Assembly: GCA_902761035.1 (NCBI GenBank)
Contig: CACWIW010000011.1
Location: 1-60,387, forward strand
Source of the DNA: an uncultured bacterium
GTDB lineage: Bacteria; Verrucomicrobiota; Kiritimatiellia; RFP12; UBA1067
Direction of reading: 5' to 3'
Length of the DNA stretch: 60,387 nt
Under the pieces are notes generated by a model, which did no database searches, had not been told where the DNA came from, and worked only from the letters and a program-made list of their open reading frames with translations. Below are positions 16,540-25,306 of this stretch, in pieces; position 1 is the first letter of the stretch; each line of letters begins with the position of its first letter. Position numbers and translations under genes: made by a program.

Positions 16540-17820
16540 TTATTTATCATTCGCGACGAGATCGCCTACGAGCATGATCTTCGCGGGCCAGAACTTGGTG
16601 CCCTGGTATTTCGGCTTGGCGAGTTCGACGGCGGGGTTCTTCAGGCGGAACGCGACGGGCTGGCGCGATGGCTGGTCCTTGTCGACCGTGATCTCCACCG
16701 TGTGTACGCCGTCTGCACCGTTGAACACGCCGAGCGTGGCGATGCGGTGATAGGTGCAGTAGCTGTCGAAGCGGGCGACGGGGCTGGCGGATTTTTTGCC
16801 GTCCACCGTGATCCACACCTGGCCGCCGTCGGGTCCGAGCAGGTCGTATATCTGGCAGCAGGTGCCGCGGAACGTGAAGCGAAGCGTCGCGCCGGGAGAG
16901 CCCGAGTACCACATCTCGCCCATGCGATTCGAGAACGCGCGTACCTTGCCGTCGGAGGACGGGAGCTTCTTCCAGTCGCCGACGAGCATGGAGGGCTTGA
17001 TGTCTACCATCTTCGCCGCCTCGAGGTTGTCGGACACGAACGGCGTGCGCAAGGCGGCGGCGTGGTCGGCGGGCGGCATGTCCTTCATCTGCGTGAAACC
17101 GTTGACGACCGAGGCGAGGTAGAAGCGGTGTCCGGCGGGCGCGGGATGTACGCCGTCCTTCGCGAAAAGCGTCTTTCCTGTGCCGGCGCGGAAGTCCTTT
17201 CCGCTCATCACGAGCGTGCCGGCCTTGACGGCGTCGATCACGCGCGGACCGAAGCAGATGGACGGGATGCCGTAGTGGTCGGCGAGCTGTTCCATGGCGC
17301 TCGCGGCGCGGTTGCATTTACCGGTGAGGTAGTCCTGCTTCATGGCTTCGGTGATCGTGTAGGCGAATACGATGTCGGTAGCAGGGTTCTTCTTCCACGT
17401 CTGGCGCACAATGCCCTCCATGGACCGCCAGATGGCCTCAGGCGCCGCTCTGCCGTCGTTGGTGGCGAACTCCACGAAGAGGAGGTCGGGGTTGTGGCGG
17501 AGTGCGTCGTGCTCCACGCGGAACGCGCCGAGATTCGATCCGGTACCGCCGATGGAGGCGTGAATTTCCTTGAACTTCGCCTGCGGGTAGGTGGCGCGGA
17601 GCCATTCCGTGGTGAGGTTGCGCCAGCCGTTCATCGCTGTGATGGAGCCGCCGAGGTAGGCGACCCTCACCTCCTTGCCGGCCTTGACCTTCTCCATGAA
17701 GTGTCCCACGCCCGCGCGCACGCGCACTTCCTGCGCCGTGACGGGACCCGTGTAGACGGGATCTGCGAATACGCCGACGGCAAGCGTGGCCGCCGCGAAG
17801 AAAATCTTAGATTTGTTCAT
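16540..17820 (-). CDS. Secreted SGNH/GDSL-type hydrolase
   Basis: 426 residues with signal peptide KIFFAAATLAVGVFA. The SGNH blocks are present: VAYLGGSITAMNGW (Ser nucleophile), SIGGTGSNLG, VEFATNDG (Asn) and AKDGVHPAPAGHRFY (Asp/His pair). A C-terminal beta-rich domain (about 300-420, GATLRFTFRGTCCQIYDLLGPDGG) looks like a carbohydrate-binding or jelly-roll accessory module, common in CE2/CE20-like esterases. Such enzymes remove acetyl groups from glycans. It stands alone between a decayed toxin locus and a non-coding stretch. Confidence 0.8.
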   Translation of the reverse strand: MNKSKIFFAAATLAVGVFADPVYTGPVTAQEVRVRAGVGHFMEKVKAGKEVRVAYLGGSITAMNGWRNLTTEWLRATYPQAKFKEIHASIGGTGSNLGAFRVEHDALRHNPDLLFVEFATNDGRAAPEAIWRSMEGIVRQTWKKNPATDIVFAYTITEAMKQDYLTGKCNRAASAMEQLADHYGIPSICFGPRVIDAVKAGTLVMSGKDFRAGTGKTLFAKDGVHPAPAGHRFYLASVVNGFTQMKDMPPADHAAALRTPFVSDNLEAAKMVDIKPSMLVGDWKKLPSSDGKVRAFSNRMGEMWYSGSPGATLRFTFRGTCCQIYDLLGPDGGQVWITVDGKKSASPVARFDSYCTYHRIATLGVFNGADGVHTVEITVDKDQPSRQPVAFRLKNPAVELAKPKYQGTKFWPAKIMLVGDLVANDK

Positions 17821-17848
17821 ATTTGCAATTTCACGATTGAGATTGTTG

Positions 17849-18032
17849 TTATGGAACGCACGAAATCGGATTGAAGATCGTCAAGTTAGGATAAAGGGTC
17901 TTGAAGTCCGACTCATTGCGCGTGATTAGCCCGCCTTTTTGCATGGCGTATGCTCCAATCATGATATCGGCGATAGGACTCATCGCCCCGCAGCACGTCT
18001 ATGATGACACACGTATCGACAACCCAGGTCAT
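17849..18032 (-). pseudogene. PIN-domain (VapC-like) toxin with internal deletion
   Basis: The start MTWVVDTCVIIDVLRGDE is the canonical PIN N-terminus with its first acidic residues. After about 18 codons the frame is lost, and one frame over the sequence reads PIADIMIGAYAMQKGGLITR and then NESDFKTLYPNLTIFNP, a typical PIN C-terminus with its catalytic Asp. About 70 central codons are missing (full length is about 130). The ATG overlaps the antitoxin stop as ATGA, the usual toxin-antitoxin arrangement. The toxin is therefore inactive. Confidence 0.75.
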
Positions 18033-18271
18033 TCTTCTTCTCCTTCACGGAGTTCTCGCATTACATCTTCGGTAGAACGATATTCAGGATGAAAACGTCT
18101 GCCATATCCAATGAAATCGCTGATACGCGGTTTGTTGCGCTTCGTTTGCGACGGAGCAGATACTACGCCGGACGACTCTACCGTAGCGGATATGGACTTG
18201 AGAATATACTCCATCAAGCGCAGCTTTTCAGCTGTGCTCATCTTGCTGACTTGTTCCATTACTGCTGGCAT
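18029..18271 (-). CDS. Antitoxin-like small protein of the broken PIN module
   Basis: 80 residues from the ATG at 18271, which has AAGGAG nine bases upstream; a longer frame to 18325 crosses the promoter. The N-terminal half is helical (MSTAEKLRLMEYILKSIS) and the C-terminus is charged (GRRFHPEYRSTEDVMRELREGEEE), typical of short antitoxins that dock onto PIN toxins. The stop overlaps the toxin start. It may persist as an orphan antitoxin. Confidence 0.65.
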   Translation of the reverse strand: MPAVMEQVSKMSTAEKLRLMEYILKSISATVESSGVVSAPSQTKRNKPRISDFIGYGRRFHPEYRSTEDVMRELREGEEE

Positions 18272-18295
18272 GTCTTTTCTCTCCTTAGCGCAATT

Positions 18296-18301
18296 ATTAT
18301 A
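18296..18301 (-). promoter_or_regulatory. -10 box for the antitoxin/toxin operon
   Basis: ATGGTATAATAATTGCGC on the minus strand places a TATAAT 25-30 bases before the antitoxin ATG. The -35 is weak. Confidence 0.55.
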
Positions 18302-18401
18302 CCATATTTCTGAATAACGAGGCATAGCCCCGCATATGTTTCAACAATCTTATTTCAACATTATTGAAATGGGGCGGTAACTCGACTTTTCATGTCCACC
18401 G

Positions 18402-20372
18402 TTACTCGTATGTGAATACGAGTTCGCCGCCGGCGGCGATTTCCGCATGGCGCAGGAAGAGCGGGTCGTGGGGCTTGCCGTTGAGCGTCACGGACTTCAC
18501 GCGCCGGTCCTTGGCATAGTTCACGGAACGTATCGTGAACGTCTTGCCGCCGCTACGCGGCCGGATGACGATCTTCGGGTACGTACTTCCATGCATCAGA
18601 TAGAGGTCCTGTCCGGCGACGGGGAAGAATCCGAACTGGATGAACACGTAGAGCGCGCACATCGCGCCGGAGTCGTTGTCGCCCGGAAGGTCCAGCCCCT
18701 TGAAGAGCGTCGCGACACGCGGGGCCCACTTTGTCGCGAGGTCGCCGCGTCCCGTGTACGCGAAAAGCCACGGAATCAGGAACGACGGCTCGTTGTCGAA
18801 GGCGACGAGATTGTTCTCCAGCGCATACGCGACGCGGCGCTCGAACGCGTCCTTGCCCCCGCAGCGGCGGATCAGGCCGTCCATGTCGTGCGGGACGAAA
18901 AACGAATACTCCCAGCAGTTCGCCTCGTAGAAGTCGGTGTTGAATCCGCGGCGGGGATCGGTTTTCGCGAAGCGTCCGTTCTTCCCGCGCGCCCGTGCAA
19001 AGCCGCGCACGCCGCTGGGCGCGTCGAAGGCGGTTGCGTCCCATACGTTCGTCCAATTTCCCGACCGTGCGAGGAATTTCTCCGCCATCTCCGCGTCGCC
19101 CAGCCCGCGCAGCACCTGCGCGCAGCACCAGTCCTGATACGCGAAGTTCATCGTGGCGGAACCCGACTTCATGCGTCCGCAGTAATCCTCGCGCTCGCCG
19201 CTCGGCACGTACCCTCTCTCGCGATAGCCTTTTGTGCGTCCCGTCCAGCGGCTGCGGAGGAGCGGCGCCACGCGCGACCAGTCGATGCCGGGGATTTTCT
19301 TCGCCCACGCCTCGGCGATCACGCAGTCCGCCTCGTCGCCGCCCTGTCCCACCTTGTACTCCTTGCCTGACGTGTAGCAGGCGTCGCATCTGCCGGTGCG
19401 CGCGAAACGGTCGGCGAAGGAGTTGACGTTCCCAGCGAGCGTCTGCGGGTCGATGATCGCCTTGAGCGGAAAGTAGGTGCGCCAGGTGTCCCAGAGCGTG
19501 TAGTGGTCGTCCCAGCCGATTCCGTCCGCCGTGCGGTCGCGCGGCTGGATGAACGTCTGCGCGAGGATCGAGTAGAAATGCGCGCGCTCGGCGTCGTCGA
19601 CGCCTTCGATTGAAATGCAGGAGAGCGTTTCGTCCCAGAGGCGCTTCGAATCTTTTGCCACGTCGTCGGGCGTGCGTCCGGCAAGTTCCGCGGCGAAGTA
19701 CGCCCTTGCCTGTTCGTCGGACTTGAACGACACGGCGATGCGGTGGATGCCGGTCGCATCGTCAACTTCCGAATGGGCGAAGCACCTGTACGGCGCGGGG
19801 TTCCAGTTGCCGGTGAACTCACCGGCGGCGTTCACGCAATCCGCCTTCGCCAGCTTGCAACGGCGGTCGAGCGGCAGCGTGTGCGGCGCGCCGCTTGCGT
19901 CGCGGACGCGATAGACGGCACCGTGGGGCGTGGCGGACACGTCGACGAGCAACCCCGACGGATTCAGCCTGACTTTCAGAAGGTACGGATGCGCCTCCAG
20001 TATCTCCATGTCCTGCGGATCGCACACGTAGCGGAAGATTCCGTAGCTTGGAGTTCCGCCCGTTCCCTGCGCGTGGAGTTGCGAGAACCCCACCACCTTG
20101 TCGCCCGGCCACCACCCGCTCGTCGGCGCGCCGAAGCCGTGATGCGATCCCCTCGCCCGCTGGTGCGGCGTCGGCCAAAGCGAGTCGGGGGACGGATGGG
20201 CGGAGCCGTACGGCACGCATGGACCCAGCACGTTGCTTCCGAAGGCCCGTGCCGTACCAAGGCGCGAATCGACAAGCGACGCAAGCCCGGTAGGGCGCGA
20301 TGCCCCCATCGCGCCGCCGAACAGCGCCGCAAGCGAGAGTACGGCAGCCAACAGCACCATTTGCCTTTTCAT
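18402..20372 (-). CDS. GH92-family glycosidase (alpha-mannosidase type)
   Basis: The start is the ATG at 20372, with GGAG nine bases upstream (a second ATG lies 15 bases earlier). A signal peptide (VLLAAVLSLAALFGGAMGAS) is followed by an N-terminal beta-sandwich (DSRLGTARAFGSNVLGPCVP) and an (alpha/alpha)6 domain with LWDTWRTYFPL, DNEPSFLIPWLFAY and GDNDSGAMCALYVFIQFGFF, all GH92 signatures. Family members are calcium-dependent exo-alpha-mannosidases acting on N-glycans or mannans. At about 656 residues it is shorter than usual (720-780). The region around the first 100 mature residues looks compressed. Part of the signal peptide is encoded by a palindromic insert (20289-20314). Confidence 0.88.
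   Translation of the reverse strand: MKRQMVLLAAVLSLAALFGGAMGASRPTGLASLVDSRLGTARAFGSNVLGPCVPYGSAHPSPDSLWPTPHQRARGSHHGFGAPTSGWWPGDKVVGFSQLHAQGTGGTPSYGIFRYVCDPQDMEILEAHPYLLKVRLNPSGLLVDVSATPHGAVYRVRDASGAPHTLPLDRRCKLAKADCVNAAGEFTGNWNPAPYRCFAHSEVDDATGIHRIAVSFKSDEQARAYFAAELAGRTPDDVAKDSKRLWDETLSCISIEGVDDAERAHFYSILAQTFIQPRDRTADGIGWDDHYTLWDTWRTYFPLKAIIDPQTLAGNVNSFADRFARTGRCDACYTSGKEYKVGQGGDEADCVIAEAWAKKIPGIDWSRVAPLLRSRWTGRTKGYRERGYVPSGEREDYCGRMKSGSATMNFAYQDWCCAQVLRGLGDAEMAEKFLARSGNWTNVWDATAFDAPSGVRGFARARGKNGRFAKTDPRRGFNTDFYEANCWEYSFFVPHDMDGLIRRCGGKDAFERRVAYALENNLVAFDNEPSFLIPWLFAYTGRGDLATKWAPRVATLFKGLDLPGDNDSGAMCALYVFIQFGFFPVAGQDLYLMHGSTYPKIVIRPRSGGKTFTIRSVNYAKDRRVKSVTLNGKPHDPLFLRHAEIAAGGELVFTYE
20289..20314. 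repeat. GGTAGGG palindromic element inside the GH92 signal-peptide codons
   Basis: GGTAGG followed by stem GGCGCGATG, a C-rich loop and CATCGCGCC. The architecture matches elements at 35482 and 56891, also in frame in coding sequence. Confidence 0.6.
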
Positions 20373-20421
20373 GGTTTCTATCTCCATTTCATTCGCAATG
20401 CCTTTTCAGACTTCGCAGGAG

Positions 20422-20450
20422 ATTATACCATTTCCCCGGTCATGCCACAA
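20422..20450 (-). promoter_or_regulatory. Promoter of the GH92 gene (TTGTGG-17-TATAAT)
   Basis: On the minus strand, TTGTGG (20450-20445), 17 bases, then TATAAT (20427-20422), about 50 bases before the ATG. Direct repeats CGGGGAA lie next to the -35 and within the spacer. The block is nearly identical to the GH97 promoter at 27020-27048. Confidence 0.8.
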
Positions 20451-20532
20451 TTCCCCGATTAGGGGGATGGGTGTGGATGATCCGGCCTGAAAGCACACCC
20501 GCCGTACCATACGGTGTGGCGGGCGTTATGGA

Positions 20533-20585
20533 GAGCCGCCGTCTCGGCGGCTCGTTTTGGCAGGGCGCGTTGTCTCCAACGCGCC
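20533..20585. terminator. Two tandem GC-rich hairpins 3' of the surface protein gene
   Basis: The first is GAGCCGCCG / CGGCGGCTC with loop TCT (20533-20553). The second is GGCGCGTTG / CAACGCGCC with a four-base loop (20564-20585). They begin 11 bases beyond the stop at 20596. They lack T-runs; the first belongs to the same palindrome family as 49646-49664. Confidence 0.6.
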
Positions 20586-20595
20586 GCCACTTCCA

Positions 20596-23500
20596 TCACT
20601 TGAACTCGACCTTGAAGAATTGCGTGTCCTTGCCGGCGGGCGGCGTGACCGTCGCCTCGACCTTGACCGCGTTCGTAGTGCAGAGTGAATCCGGCGTGAC
20701 CGGCGTTTCGACCTCGTCCGGCGTGTCGCCACGCAGGATGGTGATCATGCTCTCCGTTCCTGCCGCCGTGCCTGTCGCCAGCTCGGCGAACGCGACAATC
20801 TTCCACTTGCCGCTTGCATCCTTCTCGAACCTCGTCGTGACGGCCTCGCCGCCATCACTGAACGACGGCGAAGCAGGCGTCGAGCCGCCGCCCGCGCCGG
20901 TGATCGACACGCCGTTGACCGTGACGGTCGCTCCGCCGGGGATCGACACGTTGTGCGTGGTCGTGCCTGTCAGCACGTCGCCGTCCGCCGCCGTGTAGTC
21001 GCCGGTGAGTCCAGCAAGCTGGACTTCTCTGGAGAATGTGGCCGTGTAGGTCGCATTGCTCGCCACCGCCGCAGGCGTCGGGCTCCACCCCGTGAACGTA
21101 TAGACGCTCGCGGGCGCGGCATGGGTCGGCGTGCCGCCATAAGCGACGGTCGTCGTGCCGAGCGAAGTCCCGTCCGCGCCGAGCCACGTAATCGTGTAGG
21201 AGCGCAGCGTCTCGGTGTACGTCGCCGTGTAGGATGCGGACTCCGTAACCGTAACGATCTCCGGCGTCCAGCCCGCGAACGTGTAGTCGTACTGCGCGGT
21301 AGAGGCCTTCGTCGGCGGGGTACCGTAGGATGGCATGTCGCCGGCATCCACCTCGTCGCGCCTGAGTACCGTGCCGTCGTCGTCGTACCACACAACCTCA
21401 AGGATCTGCACTACCTTCACGACGCCCGGCGTGCCCGTCGTCCTGACCGCATAGCCAGTCGGCAGATTGGCGGTGATGGACTCCGCCGTTATGTCGCCGC
21501 CGACGTTGACGTAGATTTCCGAAGAACTGCCGCCGTCAAGCGTGATGATCTCCGAGATGCGCGCGGGCGTGGTGAGCGTGTAGGGCTCGACGTCGGTGCC
21601 TTGGCCCGTCCACTTCGAGTGCGCCATATACATGGCGGTGTAGGTGGCAGGTCCCGTTACGGACTCCACGGTGGGCGTCCACGACAGGAACGTGTAGGTG
21701 TTGTAGGTGTCGTCAGCTTTGGTCGGCGCGGCATGGGTCGGCGTCTGCCCGTAGGCCACAGTCGTCGTGCCGAGCGAAGAGCCGTCGTCGTCCAGCCATG
21801 TGATGGTGTAGGTGTTCACCGTCGTGTTATAGGTCGCATTGTAGGATGCATCCGCCACCACCGGCACGATCGAGGGCGACCAACCGGCGAACGTGTAGGT
21901 ATATTGCGAGTCTGCGGATTTCGCCGGCGTCCCGCCCGGGTACACAGGAGTATCCCCGTAGTGGTAGGAACTGAAGCCCTCGAAGACACCGGCGTTGTAC
22001 CAGGTAATCTGGTATTCCCTGAGTGCCTGGTCATACGTCGCCTTGTAGGTCGCGTTGCTGGTCACGGACTCCACGGCTGGCGTCCATCCCGCGAACGTGT
22101 AGGTGTACTGCGCCGTCGCCGCCTTGGAGGGGTTGGCATGGGTCGGCGTCTCGCCATACTCGACGCTGCTAGCGTCGAGCACAGAACCATCGGCGTCGAG
22201 CCACGTGATGGTGTACTCGTTCACCGTCGCGTCGTATGTCGCCGTGTAGGTCGTGTTGCTCACGACCGGCTCCATATCGGGCGTCCAACCCGCGAACGTG
22301 TAGGTGTACTGCGCCGTCTCCGCCTTCGTCGGGTCGGCATGGGACGGGGTCTGCCCGTATGCCACCGTGTCAGTATCGATTGTCGAGCCGTCATCGTCCT
22401 TCCACGTCACCGTGAACGTCTGCGGCGTGAGCGTAAGCGTAAGATCGCCGTTGCTCAGTGTCTGATCGAGATGCGAGCCGTAGGTGATCGTGCCGATGGT
22501 CACCGTGCCGTTGCCTTTGCCGATGTGCTGCTCCGCCGTCGCGCCCTTCGTGGCCGTCACGCTCGTGATTCCATCCGTGATCGTGATGTCGCCGCACGTA
22601 CCTCTGTAGGTCGCGCCGATGGCAGAGTTGTAGTCGTAGGTCGTACTCTGTGGATTCGTCGCATTGGCGATAACGGTGCCGCCAGAGATGAGGATGTTGC
22701 CACACGTTCCGTAGCACCCCGCGCCGATGGCCACCGTGTCCGTCTCGCTGTCGCCCGTCGAGGTACAGACGTTTGCCGTGACGACGCCGGCGGAAATCGT
22801 GATGTTGCTGCATGTTCCGTAGTAGCCAGAGCCGATGCCGGCCGCCCATGCGCCGCCCGTCGCCGTCACCGTGCCGCCGGAAATCGTGATGTTGCCGCAA
22901 GTCCTATCATACATGGAGCCGATGCCCGCGCCGCCATTTCTACGGCTGCCGTTGCTTCCGCCAATCGCCGTCACGTTTCCGCCGGTGATCGTGATGGAAG
23001 CCGTTTCGCCGCGTGTGCCGACGCCAGGGCAATCCTCCCCGCCGGTCGCCGTGATTGTGCCGCCCTCGATAAGGATGTCGCCGCAAACGGCATTAAACGA
23101 TGCGCCAATGGCGCAGGCATCGTTTCCGCCAGTCGCCGTGATGATGCCGCTCGTGATTGTGATTCCGGCACACGTCGCCAAAATAGTCCCACCGGCACCG
23201 ATGCCGGCGGCATCCAAGCCCTGGGCTTCGACCGTGCCGGTCGTGGAGACGGTGATGTTTGCGCAAGCCGAATCATACCCTGCGCCAATGCCAGCCGAAT
23301 TTGCTCCGGAGTGGGCCGTGGAAGTCGCCGTCACGCTGGCGTTACCGGAAATCGTGATATTTCCGCACGGGCTGCGGTCGCTGGCCGCGCCGATGCCGGC
23401 CGCCCATGCGCCGCCCGTCGCATGAACGACCGCGTCACCAGTAATCGTGATGTCGCCGCAGGCCGCATCATACGAGCAAGCACCGACACCCGCGCCGCAG

Positions 23501-23988
23501 TAGCCTCCGACGGCGGTGATGTTGCCGCCCGAGATGACGATATTGCCGCATGGCGTGCCGGTATTGGAGCCGCCTCCCGAATAGGATCCTATAGCGGCAC
23601 CATAATTCCTGAAATATTTGCCTGGGGCAGCTACATAGAGCGAACCCGATCCCTGAATGGTCAGCGTCGCATCCGCAGCCGGATAGATCGCGGAATAATA
23701 ATCCACCATGTTCACGACACTGTTATCCGAACCTTCCGCGAGAACAATGGTCGCGTTGCCGAGGCACTTGACCGCTGGGGCATTACAGGTCGTGTTCGTC
23801 AGGCTCGCGCCGTTGAACGTCACCGTCGCGCCGGCGGCAATGGTGATTTCGTAGTCCTCGTACACGCCTTGCAGCGTGTCGCCGTCGTTCAGCGTGAGCT
23901 GCGTTGAAGCGTTCGCGACGAGCGAGAACGCCGCCGCTACGCAGATTGCCGCCGCCGAGACAGCGGTTCTCCATGTCTGTTTTCTCAT
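20596..23988 (-). CDS. Large secreted surface protein with beta-helix and InlB-type repeats
   Basis: 1,130 residues from the ATG at 23988, which has AAAGGG upstream; the frame extends further but without a ribosome binding site. A signal peptide (TAVSAAAICVAAAFSLVANAS) is followed by about 450 residues of ISGGTVTATGG / CGNITISG repeats (about a dozen, right-handed beta-helix or polymorphic-outer-membrane-like). Then come six repeats of the Listeria-Bacteroides (Flg_new/InlB B) type, each about 68 residues with YTITWLDDDG...YGQTPTHA...YTFAGWTP...YTATY. A C-terminal domain ends AGKDTQFFKVEFK. It is probably exported and surface-attached, in adhesion or glycan contact. The final FFKV resembles the ends of the two secreted peptidases at 27216 and 30015. 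The long frame on the opposite strand is a compositional shadow. Confidence 0.85.
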   Translation of the reverse strand: MRKQTWRTAVSAAAICVAAAFSLVANASTQLTLNDGDTLQGVYEDYEITIAAGATVTFNGASLTNTTCNAPAVKCLGNATIVLAEGSDNSVVNMVDYYSAIYPAADATLTIQGSGSLYVAAPGKYFRNYGAAIGSYSGGGSNTGTPCGNIVISGGNITAVGGYCGAGVGACSYDAACGDITITGDAVVHATGGAWAAGIGAASDRSPCGNITISGNASVTATSTAHSGANSAGIGAGYDSACANITVSTTGTVEAQGLDAAGIGAGGTILATCAGITITSGIITATGGNDACAIGASFNAVCGDILIEGGTITATGGEDCPGVGTRGETASITITGGNVTAIGGSNGSRRNGGAGIGSMYDRTCGNITISGGTVTATGGAWAAGIGSGYYGTCSNITISAGVVTANVCTSTGDSETDTVAIGAGCYGTCGNILISGGTVIANATNPQSTTYDYNSAIGATYRGTCGDITITDGITSVTATKGATAEQHIGKGNGTVTIGTITYGSHLDQTLSNGDLTLTLTPQTFTVTWKDDDGSTIDTDTVAYGQTPSHADPTKAETAQYTYTFAGWTPDMEPVVSNTTYTATYDATVNEYTITWLDADGSVLDASSVEYGETPTHANPSKAATAQYTYTFAGWTPAVESVTSNATYKATYDQALREYQITWYNAGVFEGFSSYHYGDTPVYPGGTPAKSADSQYTYTFAGWSPSIVPVVADASYNATYNTTVNTYTITWLDDDGSSLGTTTVAYGQTPTHAAPTKADDTYNTYTFLSWTPTVESVTGPATYTAMYMAHSKWTGQGTDVEPYTLTTPARISEIITLDGGSSSEIYVNVGGDITAESITANLPTGYAVRTTGTPGVVKVVQILEVVWYDDDGTVLRRDEVDAGDMPSYGTPPTKASTAQYDYTFAGWTPEIVTVTESASYTATYTETLRSYTITWLGADGTSLGTTTVAYGGTPTHAAPASVYTFTGWSPTPAAVASNATYTATFSREVQLAGLTGDYTAADGDVLTGTTTHNVSIPGGATVTVNGVSITGAGGGSTPASPSFSDGGEAVTTRFEKDASGKWKIVAFAELATGTAAGTESMITILRGDTPDEVETPVTPDSLCTTNAVKVEATVTPPAGKDTQFFKVEFK
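21030..22425 (-). repeat. Six tandem InlB/Flg_new-type coding repeats
   Basis: About 200-bp units with strong nucleotide similarity (for example the coding equivalents of YTFAGWTP and YGQTPTHA recur). The third unit is divergent (WYNAGVFEGFSSYHYG), and a 55-residue non-repeat spacer separates units four and five. Confidence 0.8.
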
Positions 23989-24331
23989 TTTTTGTTTCCC
24001 TTTCGTTGTTGCCCTTACGGGCGGTTTGGTTGAAGTTGTTTGTTTGAAGTTCAGAGACAGAAACACGCAAGGCGGCTCGTCGCGCATGGTGCGCGGCAAG
24101 TCGCCTCTGGAATGCCCGTTAGGGCGGCTCTGGAAATGTGGAATTGTGAAAGTGTTGCCAATTGCCAATGTTGCCAGTTCCCAATTGGTATTGGGTATTG
24201 GTTACTGGCAACAATTCCAAATTGGCAAAAATTGCGCCCCCCCCCCCCTGATAATTGCGCAAAGGCGCACACGTGCGGCATTTCTGCGCGTTTATAGGTA
24301 TGTTTATGGAGGGCGGGCGTCATGGTGTTTC
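23989..24331. other. Intergenic region with imperfect inverted repeats and a 12-C run
   Basis: No gene is seen. Positions about 24155-24232 contain interleaved CCAATTG / TTGGCA / TGGCAAC motifs able to form hairpins, followed by 12 C at 24237-24248 (plus strand). It contains the 5' leader of the surface protein gene. Confidence 0.5.
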
Positions 24332-25186
24332 TCACGCCACCGTCGGCTGGAGCTTCTTGACCTGAGCGAGCGAAAGGCCGGTGTATCTTGCGATGTCCTT
24401 CAATGCCAGAATGCCGTCCTTCAGCATCCGCTTCGCCGTCGCGAGCATGTTCTCGCGCTTGCCCTCGGCCTTGATTCTTTCCATTGCTTCGCACATATAG
24501 TGCCTCCCTTCTTCTGAATCCTTGAATTCACTGACTCGCCTTTTGAGCAAGTCGAAATACATTTCAGCCGCGTTGCTGCACAGGAAATCGTGCATCAACT
24601 TGCCGATGTCGGATTTGCTGCGCGTCGCACCGTTTACGTAGATGATGTGCGTGCCGTCGCCGAAAGCCTTGCAGTCCAGCTCCCGTATCATGCGGTCAAT
24701 CTGGTAAATGTCCTTGCCGCCGCCCATCACGTCATTCTCAGTGATGAAGATGACGTAGGTATCGCGCAGCTTGCCAAAATCCTCGCCGGACTTGAGCGCG
24801 TTCGCGTCCATCAGCGCGGAGTTGTACCTCGCGCGCTTCGGTTCCGCGCCGTCTTTCGCGCGCTGTATCTCGATGTCGTATTCCTTGCCTTTGGAATCCC
24901 TCGCGAATACGTCAAAGCGCACACCGCGCCCTTGAAGGCTCTTGATCGGGTATTCGGCCTGCGACTTGACAACCTTCAAATCCTTCTTGCCGAGGATGAT
25001 CTGCAAAATCAGCTCAATGCACTCCGGCGCGTTCTCAAGGCACTTCGACATGAAGGTGTCGTCCATGAGACGGAAGCGCTCTATCTCCGCAAGATACTCA
25101 GGATTCATGACGTACGCAGAGCGCCCCGCCCTCGCCTTTCCGAGTGCGGACGCTTTCCGTCTGCCATTATGCTTTGCCCTCGTCAT
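24332..25186 (-). CDS. Rpn/PD-(D/E)XK nuclease family protein
   Basis: 284 residues from the ATG at 25186 (MTRAKHNGRRK). The core matches PD-(D/E)XK 'family transposase'/Rpn proteins: FRLMDDTFMSKCLENAPECIELILQIIL, then KSLQGRGVRFDVFARDSKGKEYDIEIQRA, with the nuclease Asp (RFDV) and the E-x-Q motif (DIEIQ). The C-terminal 60 residues (ENMLATAKRMLKDGILALKDIARYTGLSLAQVKKL) form an HTH-like tail common in this group. Rpn proteins are DNA endonucleases linked to recombination and recently to phage defence. It stands alone, with a very basic N-terminus. Confidence 0.85.
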   Translation of the reverse strand: MTRAKHNGRRKASALGKARAGRSAYVMNPEYLAEIERFRLMDDTFMSKCLENAPECIELILQIILGKKDLKVVKSQAEYPIKSLQGRGVRFDVFARDSKGKEYDIEIQRAKDGAEPKRARYNSALMDANALKSGEDFGKLRDTYVIFITENDVMGGGKDIYQIDRMIRELDCKAFGDGTHIIYVNGATRSKSDIGKLMHDFLCSNAAEMYFDLLKRRVSEFKDSEEGRHYMCEAMERIKAEGKRENMLATAKRMLKDGILALKDIARYTGLSLAQVKKLQPTVA

Positions 25187-25306
25187 GTTTTTCTCGCTTT
25201 TCGCCCGAGGGCACACTTGCCCCAAGCGGCTGGTATTTTACACTATTTCTCGTTTTCCTGTCAAGGGCACGGCGACAGAATTTGGGGCCACTGTCGGGAT
25301 CCTACA

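Noticed and set aside
22400..23900. CRISPR array, because of regularly spaced repeats
   Set aside because: The periodicity follows protein repeats (ISGGTVTATGG) in one continuous reading frame with variable unit length and no identical direct repeats or spacers.
20953..23907. A 984-codon open frame on the plus strand opposite the repeat surface protein
   Set aside because: It is Arg-rich, has no ribosome binding site and mirrors the repeat structure of the opposite strand; a compositional shadow.
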